Shown here: positions 28,185 through 36,581 of the stretch, piece after piece
How the letters are laid out: the number at the start of each line of letters is the position of its first letter
Numbering within the stretch: the first letter of the stretch is position 1
From: an uncultured Aquimarina sp.
Lineage (GTDB): Bacteria > Bacteroidota > Bacteroidia > Flavobacteriales > Flavobacteriaceae
Length of the DNA: 64,000 bases
Direction of reading: 5' to 3'
NCBI GenBank assembly: GCA_947502885.1
Contig: CANNBP010000003.1
Coordinates: forward strand, 310,001-374,000
Notes under the pieces: model-generated
The model's input: the letters and a program-made list of their open reading frames with translations, nothing else
What the model was told of the DNA's origin: nothing
The model's database searches: none
Translations under genes and position numbers: made by a program

Positions 28185-28616
28185 ATGAAACTATCTATTT
28201 TATATACCTCACTTTTAGCTTTTTTTCTATGTACTTCATGTAATCAACTCTCTAAAGAAGAACAAGAATTTGATGCACTTATGCAACAAGTAATTGATGT
28301 GCATGATGAGGTGATGCCAAAAATGGGCGAAATGAGTACTCTAATTAAAGATTTAGAATCAAAAATTGACACTACTGCGCAGGGTCAATCATATGCCAAA
28401 GCACAGCAAGGAGTTAAGGATGCTTATGATTATATGATGACTTGGATGAGTGATTTTAGCACAAAATTCCCTCATAACGAAGAGAACAGTAAAATAAGCG
28501 CTGAAAAACTAGCTTCTCAGATGAAACTTCTTAAAGAAGAAAAAGTTAATGTTGATCGATTAAAAGAGCAAATCAATTCTAGTATTGAAAACGCAAAAAA
28601 AACACTTAATAAATAG
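28185..28616 (+). CDS. Helical lipoprotein of unknown function
   Basis: 143 aa. The signal sequence ends in CTSC (Cys 19), so it is a lipoprotein. The mature part is helical with charged coiled-coil-like stretches, including EVMPKMGEMSTLIKDLESKID and a repeated KEEK/KEQI tail; similar proteins carry the uninformative name 'viral A-type inclusion protein'. It is 37 bp after the 42-aa peptide and closes the operon before a strong terminator. Confidence 0.68.
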   Translation: MKLSILYTSLLAFFLCTSCNQLSKEEQEFDALMQQVIDVHDEVMPKMGEMSTLIKDLESKIDTTAQGQSYAKAQQGVKDAYDYMMTWMSDFSTKFPHNEENSKISAEKLASQMKLLKEEKVNVDRLKEQINSSIENAKKTLNK

Positions 28617-28639
28617 TGTTTTTATCATCAAATATTCTA

Positions 28640-28682
28640 AAATGATCTTGACTTTTGTTGATATCAAAAGTCAAGATCATTT
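28640..28682. terminator. Strong terminator with 18-bp perfect stem
   Basis: Arms 28640-28657 and 28665-28682 are perfectly complementary around a 7-nt loop, with AT-rich ends and a short T-rich tail. It closes the metal-uptake operon. Confidence 0.8.
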
Positions 28683-28734
28683 CATTTACAAAAATGTTTT
28701 ATTTTAGCAATTGCAACAAATCATATAAAAATCG

Positions 28735-29559
28735 ATGAAAAAATTTATTTTAGGTAGTTGTGTATTATTAATGTCTATAGGGACAATACATGCACAGAAA
28801 AAAAAGGATCTTATTGACGAGGTAAATAAATTAAGGCAAGAGCTAAAAAATACAAAAGCAGAGTTAAATGATTCTCGTAAAAAAGAAAAAGCTACGTTAA
28901 CTCAGGTTGCTTCAATAGAAGCGCAAGTTAAAGACCTTAAAGAAACTAACGCTTCTCTTTTAAACAACATGAGTAGTTTTACAGAGTTATCCAATCAAAA
29001 AGCTAAAAATCTAGAAACTTCTCTTAAAAGTCTTCAAGAAAAAGATAAACAAATCAAAACCATAAACGATGCTATTAGCAAAAATGATTCGATAAAGCTC
29101 GCTACCTTAACAGTTTTTAAAAATGCATTAGGAGGAGAAGCTAATATTGGAGTGCAAAATGGCGCCGTACTTATCGTATTTGCCAATACCCTGTTATTTG
29201 GTGATAATGATAAAAGTTTTAAAGTTCAGGACAAAGCAAAAGGTACATTAGAAAAATTAGCGGCTGCTTTAAAAGCTAAACCCGATTTAAAGATTATTGT
29301 CGAAGGAAATAGTAATGCCCTTAATTTTAAAGATAAGACGATTAGTGATAATTGGGACTTAAGTGCAAAACAAGCAGCATCGATAGTAAGAATGTTACAA
29401 AATGAATTTGAAATTGACCCAAAAAGAATCGAGGTTCTTGCAAAAAGTGAATATGGTTCGCAAAGCATAGAAACGAGTACAAGGATTATTGTTGATCCCA
29501 AATTTGATGAATTTTATGGCTTGGTAAAGGAGCAAATGAAAAACGCTACTAAAGGATAA
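28735..29559 (+). CDS. OmpA-family protein with coiled-coil domain
   Basis: 274 aa. Signal peptide to about 20 (IHAQ). Residues about 22-125 are a long coiled coil. The C-terminal OmpA-like domain (about 140-260) includes LLFGDNDKSFKVQDKAKGTLEKLA and the motif VEGNSNAL, the degenerate counterpart of the peptidoglycan-binding VEGHTD; the usual His and Thr are missing, so binding may be altered. It stands alone between two terminators. Confidence 0.78.
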   Translation: MKKFILGSCVLLMSIGTIHAQKKKDLIDEVNKLRQELKNTKAELNDSRKKEKATLTQVASIEAQVKDLKETNASLLNNMSSFTELSNQKAKNLETSLKSLQEKDKQIKTINDAISKNDSIKLATLTVFKNALGGEANIGVQNGAVLIVFANTLLFGDNDKSFKVQDKAKGTLEKLAAALKAKPDLKIIVEGNSNALNFKDKTISDNWDLSAKQAASIVRMLQNEFEIDPKRIEVLAKSEYGSQSIETSTRIIVDPKFDEFYGLVKEQMKNATKG

Positions 29560-29584
29560 ACTGTAATTTTTTCTAACATATTAA

Positions 29585-29616
29585 AGAGGTGATCTAAAAA
29601 GGTCACCTCTTTTTTT
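29585..29616 (+). terminator. Rho-independent terminator
   Basis: Perfect stem AGAGGTGA/TCACCTCT (29585-29592 with 29603-29610) followed by a T-run to 29616, at the end of the OmpA-like gene. Confidence 0.88.
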
Positions 29617-29689
29617 ATCTCAAAACACGACTTAAACAACTAAAAAACTGAACATTACCCCTCCTGTTAAACATTTTTAAAAGATTTAA

Positions 29690-29756
29690 AACTAAAAAAC
29701 TAGTTCAAACTAAAAAATTAGTTTATATTAGCCTCGTGAAACTAAAGTTTTAGTTT
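29690..29756. promoter_or_regulatory. Three dyad operators upstream of the BlaI-type regulator
   Basis: Three AACTAA...TTAGTT-type dyads: 29690-29705, 29708-29723 and 29739-29756. The second and third fit AACTAA-N4-TTAGTT; the first is AACTA-N6-TAGTT. They lie in front of the BlaI-like gene start at 29773, the normal place for autoregulation. The motif differs from the classical TACA/TGTA operator, so the assignment rests on position and symmetry. Confidence 0.7.
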
Positions 29757-29772
29757 TAAAAACAAATCACTT

Positions 29773-30135
29773 ATGAAACAACTTACAAAAGCCGAAGAAG
29801 ATATTATGAAAATTCTATGGGATCTTGGCGAAGGTAGTTCTTTGTCAATTCTAGAAAAATTTCCAGAACCAAAACCAGCATATAATACTGTATCAACAAT
29901 TGTTAGAATACTTGAAGATAAAGGTTTTGTAACCTATAGAAAAGAAGGTAGAATTCATATCTATGTTCCCGTTGTAAAGAAAAATGATTATAGCAATCAA
30001 AGTATAACTAAGTTATTAGACGGTTATTTCCAAGGTTCTTTTAAAAGCATGGTGTCGTTTTTTATCAAAAAAAACGATATCAGTATTGAAGAAATGGAAA
30101 AAGTAATGAAAGAAATTAATAACGAAGAAGAGTAA
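29773..30135 (+). CDS. BlaI/MecI/CopY-family transcriptional repressor
   Basis: 120 aa, the usual length. A winged helix-turn-helix occupies 1-75 with the family segments LTKAEEDIMKILW and NTVSTIVRILEDKGFVTYRKEGR; the rest is the dimer and cleavage part. The next gene starts one base after its stop and encodes the matching M56 membrane peptidase, so induction by repressor cleavage is the expected mechanism. It probably binds the dyads at 29690-29756. Confidence 0.9.
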   Translation: MKQLTKAEEDIMKILWDLGEGSSLSILEKFPEPKPAYNTVSTIVRILEDKGFVTYRKEGRIHIYVPVVKKNDYSNQSITKLLDGYFQGSFKSMVSFFIKKNDISIEEMEKVMKEINNEEE

Positions 30136-30136
30136 A

Positions 30137-31561
30137 ATGTTACATTATATATTACAAATACTAAGTTTTCAATTACTGTTTTTATTGGTATATGATCTAT
30201 TTCTTAAAAAAGAGACTTTTTTTAACTGGAATCGGGTATATCTTCTCGTTACTCCTATTCTAAGCTTTGTTTTACCTCTAATTAAAATAAACGCCATAAA
30301 ACAAAACGTGCCTAAAGAATATATGATTCAATTACCAGAGATTCTAATTGGAACACCTTACTCTAAAGAAGTTATGTTACCTGAAATCATTATAAATGGC
30401 ACTGACTCTTTATCCACTTCTTCAATACTCCTTAGTTTGTTTAATTATGTATGGTTAATAGGCATTGTACTAAGTATACTTATATTTTCATTCAAACTAT
30501 ACAAGATCTTTAGCTTACGTAAAAAAGGAACTAGTAGTACCTTAAATAACCTTAATGTTATTTCTATACCCAATACAACAATCGCTTTTTCCTTTTTAAA
30601 TACTATATATATAGGTTCTAATCTTACTGAAACCAAAAAAGTTAATATACTACTTCACGAAAAAATTCATGTTAACGAATACCACTCATTAGATCTTATA
30701 TTTTTCGAAATACTTAGAGTTTTATTATGGTTTAATCCCTTGGTTTATATATATCAAAATAGGATGACAACGCTTCAAGAATACATAGCAGACTCTAAAG
30801 CTATAGAGCAAACTAATAAAAAAGAATATTATCAAGGTTTATTATCTCAAATTTTCCAGACAGATAAAATATCATTCATCAATACATTTTTCAATCATTC
30901 ATTAATTAAAAAACGAATCGTTATGTTACAAAAATCAAAATCAAAGAAAATTTTTCAATTAAAGTATCTATTACTCGTTCCTGTAGTAAGCGGTATGTTG
31001 GTTTACACTTCATGCACACAGAATACTGAAAAACAAATAGATACAAGTTTACCAAGTACCTTACTAGAAAAAATTGAGGCAGTAAAGCATCAAATACAAG
31101 TGCAGGGCAATATTAGTAAAGAAGAAGAAAAAGCTTTAAAAATATTGATATCACTAGTAAACGATGATTTTTCTAATCCGGCACAAAAAAAAACTCATAA
31201 GTACGCTGAAGTTCCGTTTAGAAACATAGAAAAAATACCTGTATTTCCAGGTTGTGAAGGATTATCTAGCGAAGAAGCAAAAAAATGTTTTAGTACAAAA
31301 GTCACTCAATTTGTGGGTTCTCAATTTAACACTAAAATAGGTGATGATTTAAAACTTTCTGGGCGCCAAAAAATTTATGTTAGATTTAAAATTGATAGAA
31401 AAGGAAATATTACAGATGTATACGCAAGAGGACCTAAACCAGAATTAGAAGCCGAAGCAGTTCGTATCATCAATGAATTACCAAAAATGCAACCTGGAGA
31501 ACAAGATGGGATCAATGTTGCTGTAAGTTATTCTTTACCCATTACATTTGAAATAAAGTAA
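30137..31561 (+). CDS. BlaR1-type M56 membrane metallopeptidase with TonB-like C-terminal domain
   Basis: 474 aa. Membrane helices lie near 5-20, 35-52 and 95-118 with another near 265-285. The M56 active site is HEKIH (His 174, Glu 175, His 178), with a later QEYIADSKA motif giving the third ligand. The C-terminal ~115 residues look like a TonB_C/energy-transducer domain (PVFPGCEG...VRFKIDRKGNITDVYARGPKPELEAEAVRII). No beta-lactamase-type sensor domain is present, so the signal is not necessarily an antibiotic. It is coupled to the BlaI-type gene. Confidence 0.88.
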   Translation: MLHYILQILSFQLLFLLVYDLFLKKETFFNWNRVYLLVTPILSFVLPLIKINAIKQNVPKEYMIQLPEILIGTPYSKEVMLPEIIINGTDSLSTSSILLSLFNYVWLIGIVLSILIFSFKLYKIFSLRKKGTSSTLNNLNVISIPNTTIAFSFLNTIYIGSNLTETKKVNILLHEKIHVNEYHSLDLIFFEILRVLLWFNPLVYIYQNRMTTLQEYIADSKAIEQTNKKEYYQGLLSQIFQTDKISFINTFFNHSLIKKRIVMLQKSKSKKIFQLKYLLLVPVVSGMLVYTSCTQNTEKQIDTSLPSTLLEKIEAVKHQIQVQGNISKEEEKALKILISLVNDDFSNPAQKKTHKYAEVPFRNIEKIPVFPGCEGLSSEEAKKCFSTKVTQFVGSQFNTKIGDDLKLSGRQKIYVRFKIDRKGNITDVYARGPKPELEAEAVRIINELPKMQPGEQDGINVAVSYSLPITFEIK

Positions 31562-31593
31562 AAAAGAATAAATTTATTGATATTACAAAAAAA

Positions 31594-31618
31594 GGAAGCT
31601 AATTAGCTTCCTTTTTTT
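31594..31618 (+). terminator. Palindromic terminator after the M56 gene
   Basis: A perfect 18-bp palindrome (GGAAGCTAA/TTAGCTTCC, 31594-31611) with A-run upstream and seven T (31612-31618). The remaining 300 bases to the next gene (31619-31918) are AT-rich leader or promoter without a recognised element. Confidence 0.85.
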
Positions 31619-31918
31619 GATTCAATTTGTCAATCCCAATATTCTAATACTATCCCATTCCGATTTTAGTTAGAGACATCACTTTAGATGACAAATAACC
31701 AAATGATATTCAATTATTTAAACAAAACAACTAAAATTAAGCAATAAATAACATTTAAAAATCCAACTTATTTTTCTTAAAAAATCACAAATAATACTCC
31801 AAATGGCGCTTATAATGTTAACACTAAGTTAAAGTCACGATTCATCTACAGGGTAATAAGAATACTTAAGCGTTTTAACAATAACATAAACATATTCTCA
31901 ACTTAAACTCATTTAATT

Positions 31919-33601
31919 ATGAAAAAACTAAAATTATTTATGCTTTTGTGTGTTTTATTTTCTTTAACCACTTATGCACAAGAAAGAAATTGTGGTACCA
32001 TGGCAGATTTAGCGAATAGAATGAAAGAAGATCCAGGTCTTTCTAAACGTATGTCTGATATCGAAATATTTACTCAACAAAAAGTAAAAAAAATAGAAAG
32101 GTCTTCCAAAACAATAGAAGGTGACATTATAACCATTCCTGTTGTGGTCCATGTGTTATCATCCACCACTGCCGAAAACATTAGTCAAGCTATTATAGAT
32201 GCCCAAATTAATGTGCTAAATCAAGATTTTAGACGTACCAATAGTGACAGAGATAATCGCTGGTCTCAAGCGGCAGATGCACAAATTGAATTTTGCTTGG
32301 CTCGAGTTGATCCCAACGGAAATGCCACCAATGGAGTTACTAGAAAACAAACTACTCAAAAAGATTGGAGACAATCGGCAAATGCTATGAAAAGAGCATC
32401 TTCTGGAGGTGTCGATGCTTGGGATACCTCACAATATTTAAACATGTGGATTGTTCCAAACATAAAAGATAATAGTAATCGAGATGTTTTTGGATATGCT
32501 CAATTTCCAGGTGGTGCAGCTGCAACAGACGGGATTGTAATGGGGCATCAATATTTTGGTACAACAGGGAGTAATGCCATATCTCCGTTTAATCTAGGTC
32601 GTACTACTACTCATGAAATTGGTCACTTTTTTAATTTACGGCATATCTGGGGTGACGGAGGATGTGGAGTAGATGATTTTGTTGCTGATACTCCTGAATC
32701 TGATGCCGCAAATACAGGATGTGAACCAACACATACCTCTTGTGGAACTGTTGATATGGTACAAAACTTTATGGATTATAGTGATGATTCTTGTATGAAC
32801 CTATTCACCGAAGGGCAAAAGAATAGAATGAGAGCGGTACTACTTTCTGGAGGAGCTAGATCAAGTTTAGCACTTTCTAATAAATGTCAGCCGCCGACGC
32901 AATCAACATGTACAGACGGTGTTCAAAACGGGGATGAAACAGGAGTTGATTGTGGAGGTTCTTGTACACCTTGTAGTACGGGTGATGGTAAATGTGATGG
33001 AGTTGCGCCCTTTGATAGAACAAAAACCTATAAAGAAGGAGATAAAATAATTCATAATAATACATTGTACGAATTAAAAAATAGAAGATGGGTTAATTTA
33101 GGAACCTGTGATAGTACAGTAACCACACCTACTTGTACAGATGGTATTAAAAACGGAAGTGAAACAGGAGTTGATTGTGGAGGTTCTTGTACACCATGTA
33201 GTACTGGTAATGGCAAATGTGATGGAGTTGCTGCATACGACAGAAACAAAGCATATACTGCTGGTGATAAAGTGGTTCATAACAACACACTATATGAAAG
33301 AAGGGCAAACGGAGGATGGACAAATTTAGGTTCTTGTGATAGTGCAAAAAGTAAAGGTTTAACTAGTAGTTTTACGGTTTCACCTAATCCTTTAACCAGT
33401 AATTTACTAACACTATCATCAAACACGATTGAAGATGTATCATACACTATTATAAATACTCTAGGGCAAACCATTAAAAAAGGAACTCTTAGTGGTATTA
33501 ACACGGTAGATGTTGGAGCATTAAAAGTTGGACTATACTTAGTACAATTTAACTCTAAAGATCAAAACATATCTGCCATTAAAAGATTTATCAAAAGATA
33601 A
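31919..33601 (+). CDS. Secreted M43-type metalloprotease with duplicated chitin-binding-like modules and T9SS tail
   Basis: 560 aa. Signal peptide to about 20. The pappalysin-like catalytic domain (about 60-320) has zinc motif HEIGHFFNLRH (His 232, Glu 233, His 236, His 242) and the Met-turn NFMDYSDDSCMN. From 330 two 75-residue units follow in tandem (starts 330 and 405), each a TCTDG..NG.ETGVDCGG.C.PC Cys-rich piece plus a CBM5/12-like piece (YxxGDKxxHNNTLYE...W.NLG.C). The sorting tail starts near 485 (FTVSPNPL). It may therefore act on proteins while held on chitin. It lies just before the chitinase block. Confidence 0.85.
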   Translation: MKKLKLFMLLCVLFSLTTYAQERNCGTMADLANRMKEDPGLSKRMSDIEIFTQQKVKKIERSSKTIEGDIITIPVVVHVLSSTTAENISQAIIDAQINVLNQDFRRTNSDRDNRWSQAADAQIEFCLARVDPNGNATNGVTRKQTTQKDWRQSANAMKRASSGGVDAWDTSQYLNMWIVPNIKDNSNRDVFGYAQFPGGAAATDGIVMGHQYFGTTGSNAISPFNLGRTTTHEIGHFFNLRHIWGDGGCGVDDFVADTPESDAANTGCEPTHTSCGTVDMVQNFMDYSDDSCMNLFTEGQKNRMRAVLLSGGARSSLALSNKCQPPTQSTCTDGVQNGDETGVDCGGSCTPCSTGDGKCDGVAPFDRTKTYKEGDKIIHNNTLYELKNRRWVNLGTCDSTVTTPTCTDGIKNGSETGVDCGGSCTPCSTGNGKCDGVAAYDRNKAYTAGDKVVHNNTLYERRANGGWTNLGSCDSAKSKGLTSSFTVSPNPLTSNLLTLSSNTIEDVSYTIINTLGQTIKKGTLSGINTVDVGALKVGLYLVQFNSKDQNISAIKRFIKR

Positions 33602-33636
33602 ACTATATTATTAATGATGAAGTGTAATTAGCCAAG

Positions 33637-33675
33637 AAAATAGATCGTCTAAACCAATTAGGCGATCTATTTTTT
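33637..33675 (+). terminator. Terminator of the M43 gene
   Basis: AAAATAGATCG pairs with CGATCTATTTT (33637-33647 with 33663-33673), followed by a T-run; further inner bases pair with one mismatch. Confidence 0.7.
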
Positions 33676-33730
33676 ATTTCAGCTATATTCAAAATGTGAA
33701 ATGATACACAATACAGATTTAATAAATGAA

Positions 33731-33766
33731 ATAGGGGCGTGATAAATCACACCCCTATTTTTTTAG
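33731..33766. terminator. Bidirectional terminator between convergent genes
   Basis: Arms 33731-33742 and 33747-33758 pair with one G-T wobble around a short loop, flanked by a T-run on the plus strand and A/T-rich sequence on the minus side. It likely serves the minus-strand chitinase ending at 33816. Confidence 0.75.
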
Positions 33767-33815
33767 AACATCTTCGTTACTGTACTAAACGGTCAAAAAT
33801 TTATAGATTTACCAA

Positions 33816-36170
33816 TTAGTTTATGATTAGTTTACCATTTGTACTAGCTCCTTCATTTGGAACAGAAATTTTATAAAAATAAACTCCTGTTTTAAGGCCG
33901 CTTACCGTAAACTCTTTTGTATTATCTCCTTTATTAATAGCATTATTCTGAAAATTCAATACTCTCATACCACTCATATTATACACTTCAATATTATAAT
34001 TGATATAAGGTTTTGAAGAATTTAAACGCACATTAATAGTCTCGCTTGCTGGGTTAGGAAAAATTGAGAAATTACCAATTGCCTCATTACCCAATGATTT
34101 ACTAACTAATCCATCAAAATAAGCCCTATGACTACTTGAGAATTGAGAGTTATTTGCCAAATCCCAATTAATAGACCAAGTCATTAAACCTCTAAAGTCA
34201 GGATATGTTGCGTCTGTAGTATAACTTCTACCCGGATAAGAAATTCCTTTTATTAAATAATCTAATGCTTGCTGCACTACTGCTTCTGAAGTATATCCAC
34301 TACCTGCCGCTCTTTGTTCTGCAGGTAAACCAATAGCTACTTGATCTGCTCTTAAACCAGGAAAATTTAACCCCGTTTGGGCAACTTTGAATCCAGTGAT
34401 TAACATTTCTGCCATGGCAACATGAAAATCTGCTGTAGCTGGTTGATACACTACCCCATCTTTACCAAACATAGATCCAGTATTATAGTGTTGTACGTGT
34501 ATATAATCCATTTCATTTCTTAAATTATGTATTACTGGTAAATATGCGCCAAATATCCCTGTATAGTTTGAATATCCACCCTGAACAAAAGCAGTTTCTG
34601 GTGCCATACTTAATGTAAAGCGACTTGCTCCTATATTATTTCTGATAGTCTTTGTTGCATCAATCAGGTTTATAATTTTAGGTGTTGTTGGATTTCTAAA
34701 ATCATTATCTCCACTACTTAATGAAACCGAACTTCCTTCAAGGTCAATATCTAAACCGTCAAAACCATAGGTGTTGATTATGTTTGTCATCGAACTCACA
34801 AATTCATCTCTTTCAGTAGTATTGGTTAACTCCACTCTAGCATTCGCTCCTCCTATAGAAATTAAAACTTTTTGACCTCTTCCTTGTAAAATCGCTACAT
34901 CATCAATAAACTCTTGACTATTTCCTCCATAAATACTGTAAGGTGTAAATAGCATATCTGATCCACTACCAGCTTTAGGTTCTGCAAAAGCAATACATAT
35001 TACATCCCAGTCTCTAGATACATCTCTTAATTTAGGAGTTGTTGATCCATTATCAAAATTATGCCAGTATCCTACTAGTATTTTTCCAGAAATTGGAGTT
35101 ACCACTCCATCGGTAATTACTACGGCACTTGAGGTGGTTGTATTTCCTTGATCATCGGTTGCCTTAGCTGTTAAAGAATATTTTCCTGATCTTGAATTCG
35201 TAATTATAAATGAATATGGGCTACTATTATCTTCTCCTAATTTAGTCGAACCATCAAAAAACTCTACTTTAGTTACACTACCATCGTCATTAGCCGTTGC
35301 ATTAACAGTAATAGAACCTCCCGGAGTATAGGTTGATCCATTGGCAGGAGATGTTATACTTACCGTAGGAGGTGTCCCTACATTTCCGTTACAATCTCCA
35401 GTTCTTGTCCAAGCACTTTGCCAATGAGCACCTGTACCTGGGGCATAAGCCCATGCTGCACTAGAAGAACACCATCCAGGAATATCACACTCATACTTAA
35501 AGCCATCATTTTTAACCTCTTGATCTTTTGAATATGATGTCCCTGCAACGTATTGCACTACACCAATACAATCACCACCTGGATTATCTCCTGTTACCGT
35601 TACCGTAATTGTAGAAGAAATAGTCATTGCCCCTTCATTATCTGTTGCCTTGGCAGTAAGTGTATAACTTCCGCTAGCCGCATTACTAATTGTTAAATTG
35701 TAAGGAGCGTTGGTATCTTCTCCTAATTTGGTACTACCATTAAAAAATTCAACCTTAGTAACAGAGCCATCAGAATCTGATGCACTTGCCGTTATAGCTA
35801 TTGCATCCCCTTCATTAAAAGAAGTTCCATTTGAAGGAGAAGTAATACTAACGGTTGGAGCTACATTATTACCTCCTGTATCTGTACAGGGTCCTATTCG
35901 TTCCCAAGGTAATCCATCTCCAATATTTGTTTCAGGATTATCATTTCTTGTCCACCATTTGGCTCTATAATGATTGTTATTATATTTGACATCATTTCCT
36001 GTTACATAAGTAGCAGAAGCTGACCATTCTGAAAAGTTAGCACAATTATCAACTTGTATTTTTTTTGTAACTGTACCTACAATTGTTTTGTCGTAATCAC
36101 TTGTCTCAAAAGCAAAAGAACTATTCAAGCATAGCATTGCTATTAAAAACGTAACTAATATTTGTTTCAT
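33816..36170 (-). CDS. GH18 chitinase, CBM/Ig-containing, T9SS-secreted (I)
   Basis: The start chosen is ATG at 36170 (MKQILVTFL), giving 784 aa and a good signal peptide; the longer frame from 36194 adds 8 residues. Order: CBM5/12-like module (about 43-95), Ig-like Big module (about 104-193), a second CBM5/12-like module with a long insert (201-260), a second Ig-like module (267-354), the GH18 barrel (about 363-700) with catalytic motif FDGLDIDLEG (Glu at about 478), and the T9SS tail (FSIFPNPASET). The compact GH18 resembles chitinase D/family C-like enzymes. It cleaves chitin outside the cell, probably retained on insoluble substrate by its modules. Confidence 0.9.
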   Translation of the reverse strand: MKQILVTFLIAMLCLNSSFAFETSDYDKTIVGTVTKKIQVDNCANFSEWSASATYVTGNDVKYNNNHYRAKWWTRNDNPETNIGDGLPWERIGPCTDTGGNNVAPTVSITSPSNGTSFNEGDAIAITASASDSDGSVTKVEFFNGSTKLGEDTNAPYNLTISNAASGSYTLTAKATDNEGAMTISSTITVTVTGDNPGGDCIGVVQYVAGTSYSKDQEVKNDGFKYECDIPGWCSSSAAWAYAPGTGAHWQSAWTRTGDCNGNVGTPPTVSITSPANGSTYTPGGSITVNATANDDGSVTKVEFFDGSTKLGEDNSSPYSFIITNSRSGKYSLTAKATDDQGNTTTSSAVVITDGVVTPISGKILVGYWHNFDNGSTTPKLRDVSRDWDVICIAFAEPKAGSGSDMLFTPYSIYGGNSQEFIDDVAILQGRGQKVLISIGGANARVELTNTTERDEFVSSMTNIINTYGFDGLDIDLEGSSVSLSSGDNDFRNPTTPKIINLIDATKTIRNNIGASRFTLSMAPETAFVQGGYSNYTGIFGAYLPVIHNLRNEMDYIHVQHYNTGSMFGKDGVVYQPATADFHVAMAEMLITGFKVAQTGLNFPGLRADQVAIGLPAEQRAAGSGYTSEAVVQQALDYLIKGISYPGRSYTTDATYPDFRGLMTWSINWDLANNSQFSSSHRAYFDGLVSKSLGNEAIGNFSIFPNPASETINVRLNSSKPYINYNIEVYNMSGMRVLNFQNNAINKGDNTKEFTVSGLKTGVYFYKISVPNEGASTNGKLIIN

Positions 36171-36530
36171 AATTAAGATTTGTGTGTCTTTCATTCATCT
36201 TTAAGTACAGGTACATTAATATAAAACTAGAAACATGCTATATATCATAAGAGCTTCTTGTTATAAAATCATACCGTAATATGAAAATCAAAAATGAATG
36301 ATTTAAGAGGTAATAGAATATATCTTAAAGATTTATTAGTATTCTATCAGAGATTCCTTTTTTGTAATCATAAAAAAGGATAATTGTATCTATAGCTTTA
36401 GATCGCGCTATTAATAAAAAAGCAGATTTTAAGTTCAATTATAGTCAATTTTTATAAAGAATAATCATTTAGACTTAACTTTTAAAATCTGTGTTGGTAA
36501 TTTTATTTACATCAAAATATTTCAATTATA

Positions 36531-36569
36531 ATAACCATAAAAAGGAAACAAATTCCTTTTTATGGTTAT
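36531..36569 (-). terminator. 17-bp perfect terminator stem after GH18 (II)
   Basis: Arms 36531-36547 and 36553-36569 are perfectly complementary around a 5-nt loop, immediately downstream of the minus-strand stop at 36582. The other 360 bases of the gap to 36170 hold the promoter region of GH18 (I); no operator is recognised. Confidence 0.8.
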
Positions 36570-36581
36570 CTAATTTATTGC

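Noticed and set aside
33052..33347. Several short minus-strand frames within the M43 repeats
   Set aside because: All are opposite a long, well-supported reading frame with motif evidence, so they are shadows of the tandem duplication.
33731..33766. Bidirectional repeat as a mobile-element end
   Set aside because: Stem plus T-run between convergent genes is explained as a terminator, and no transposase or target duplication is seen.
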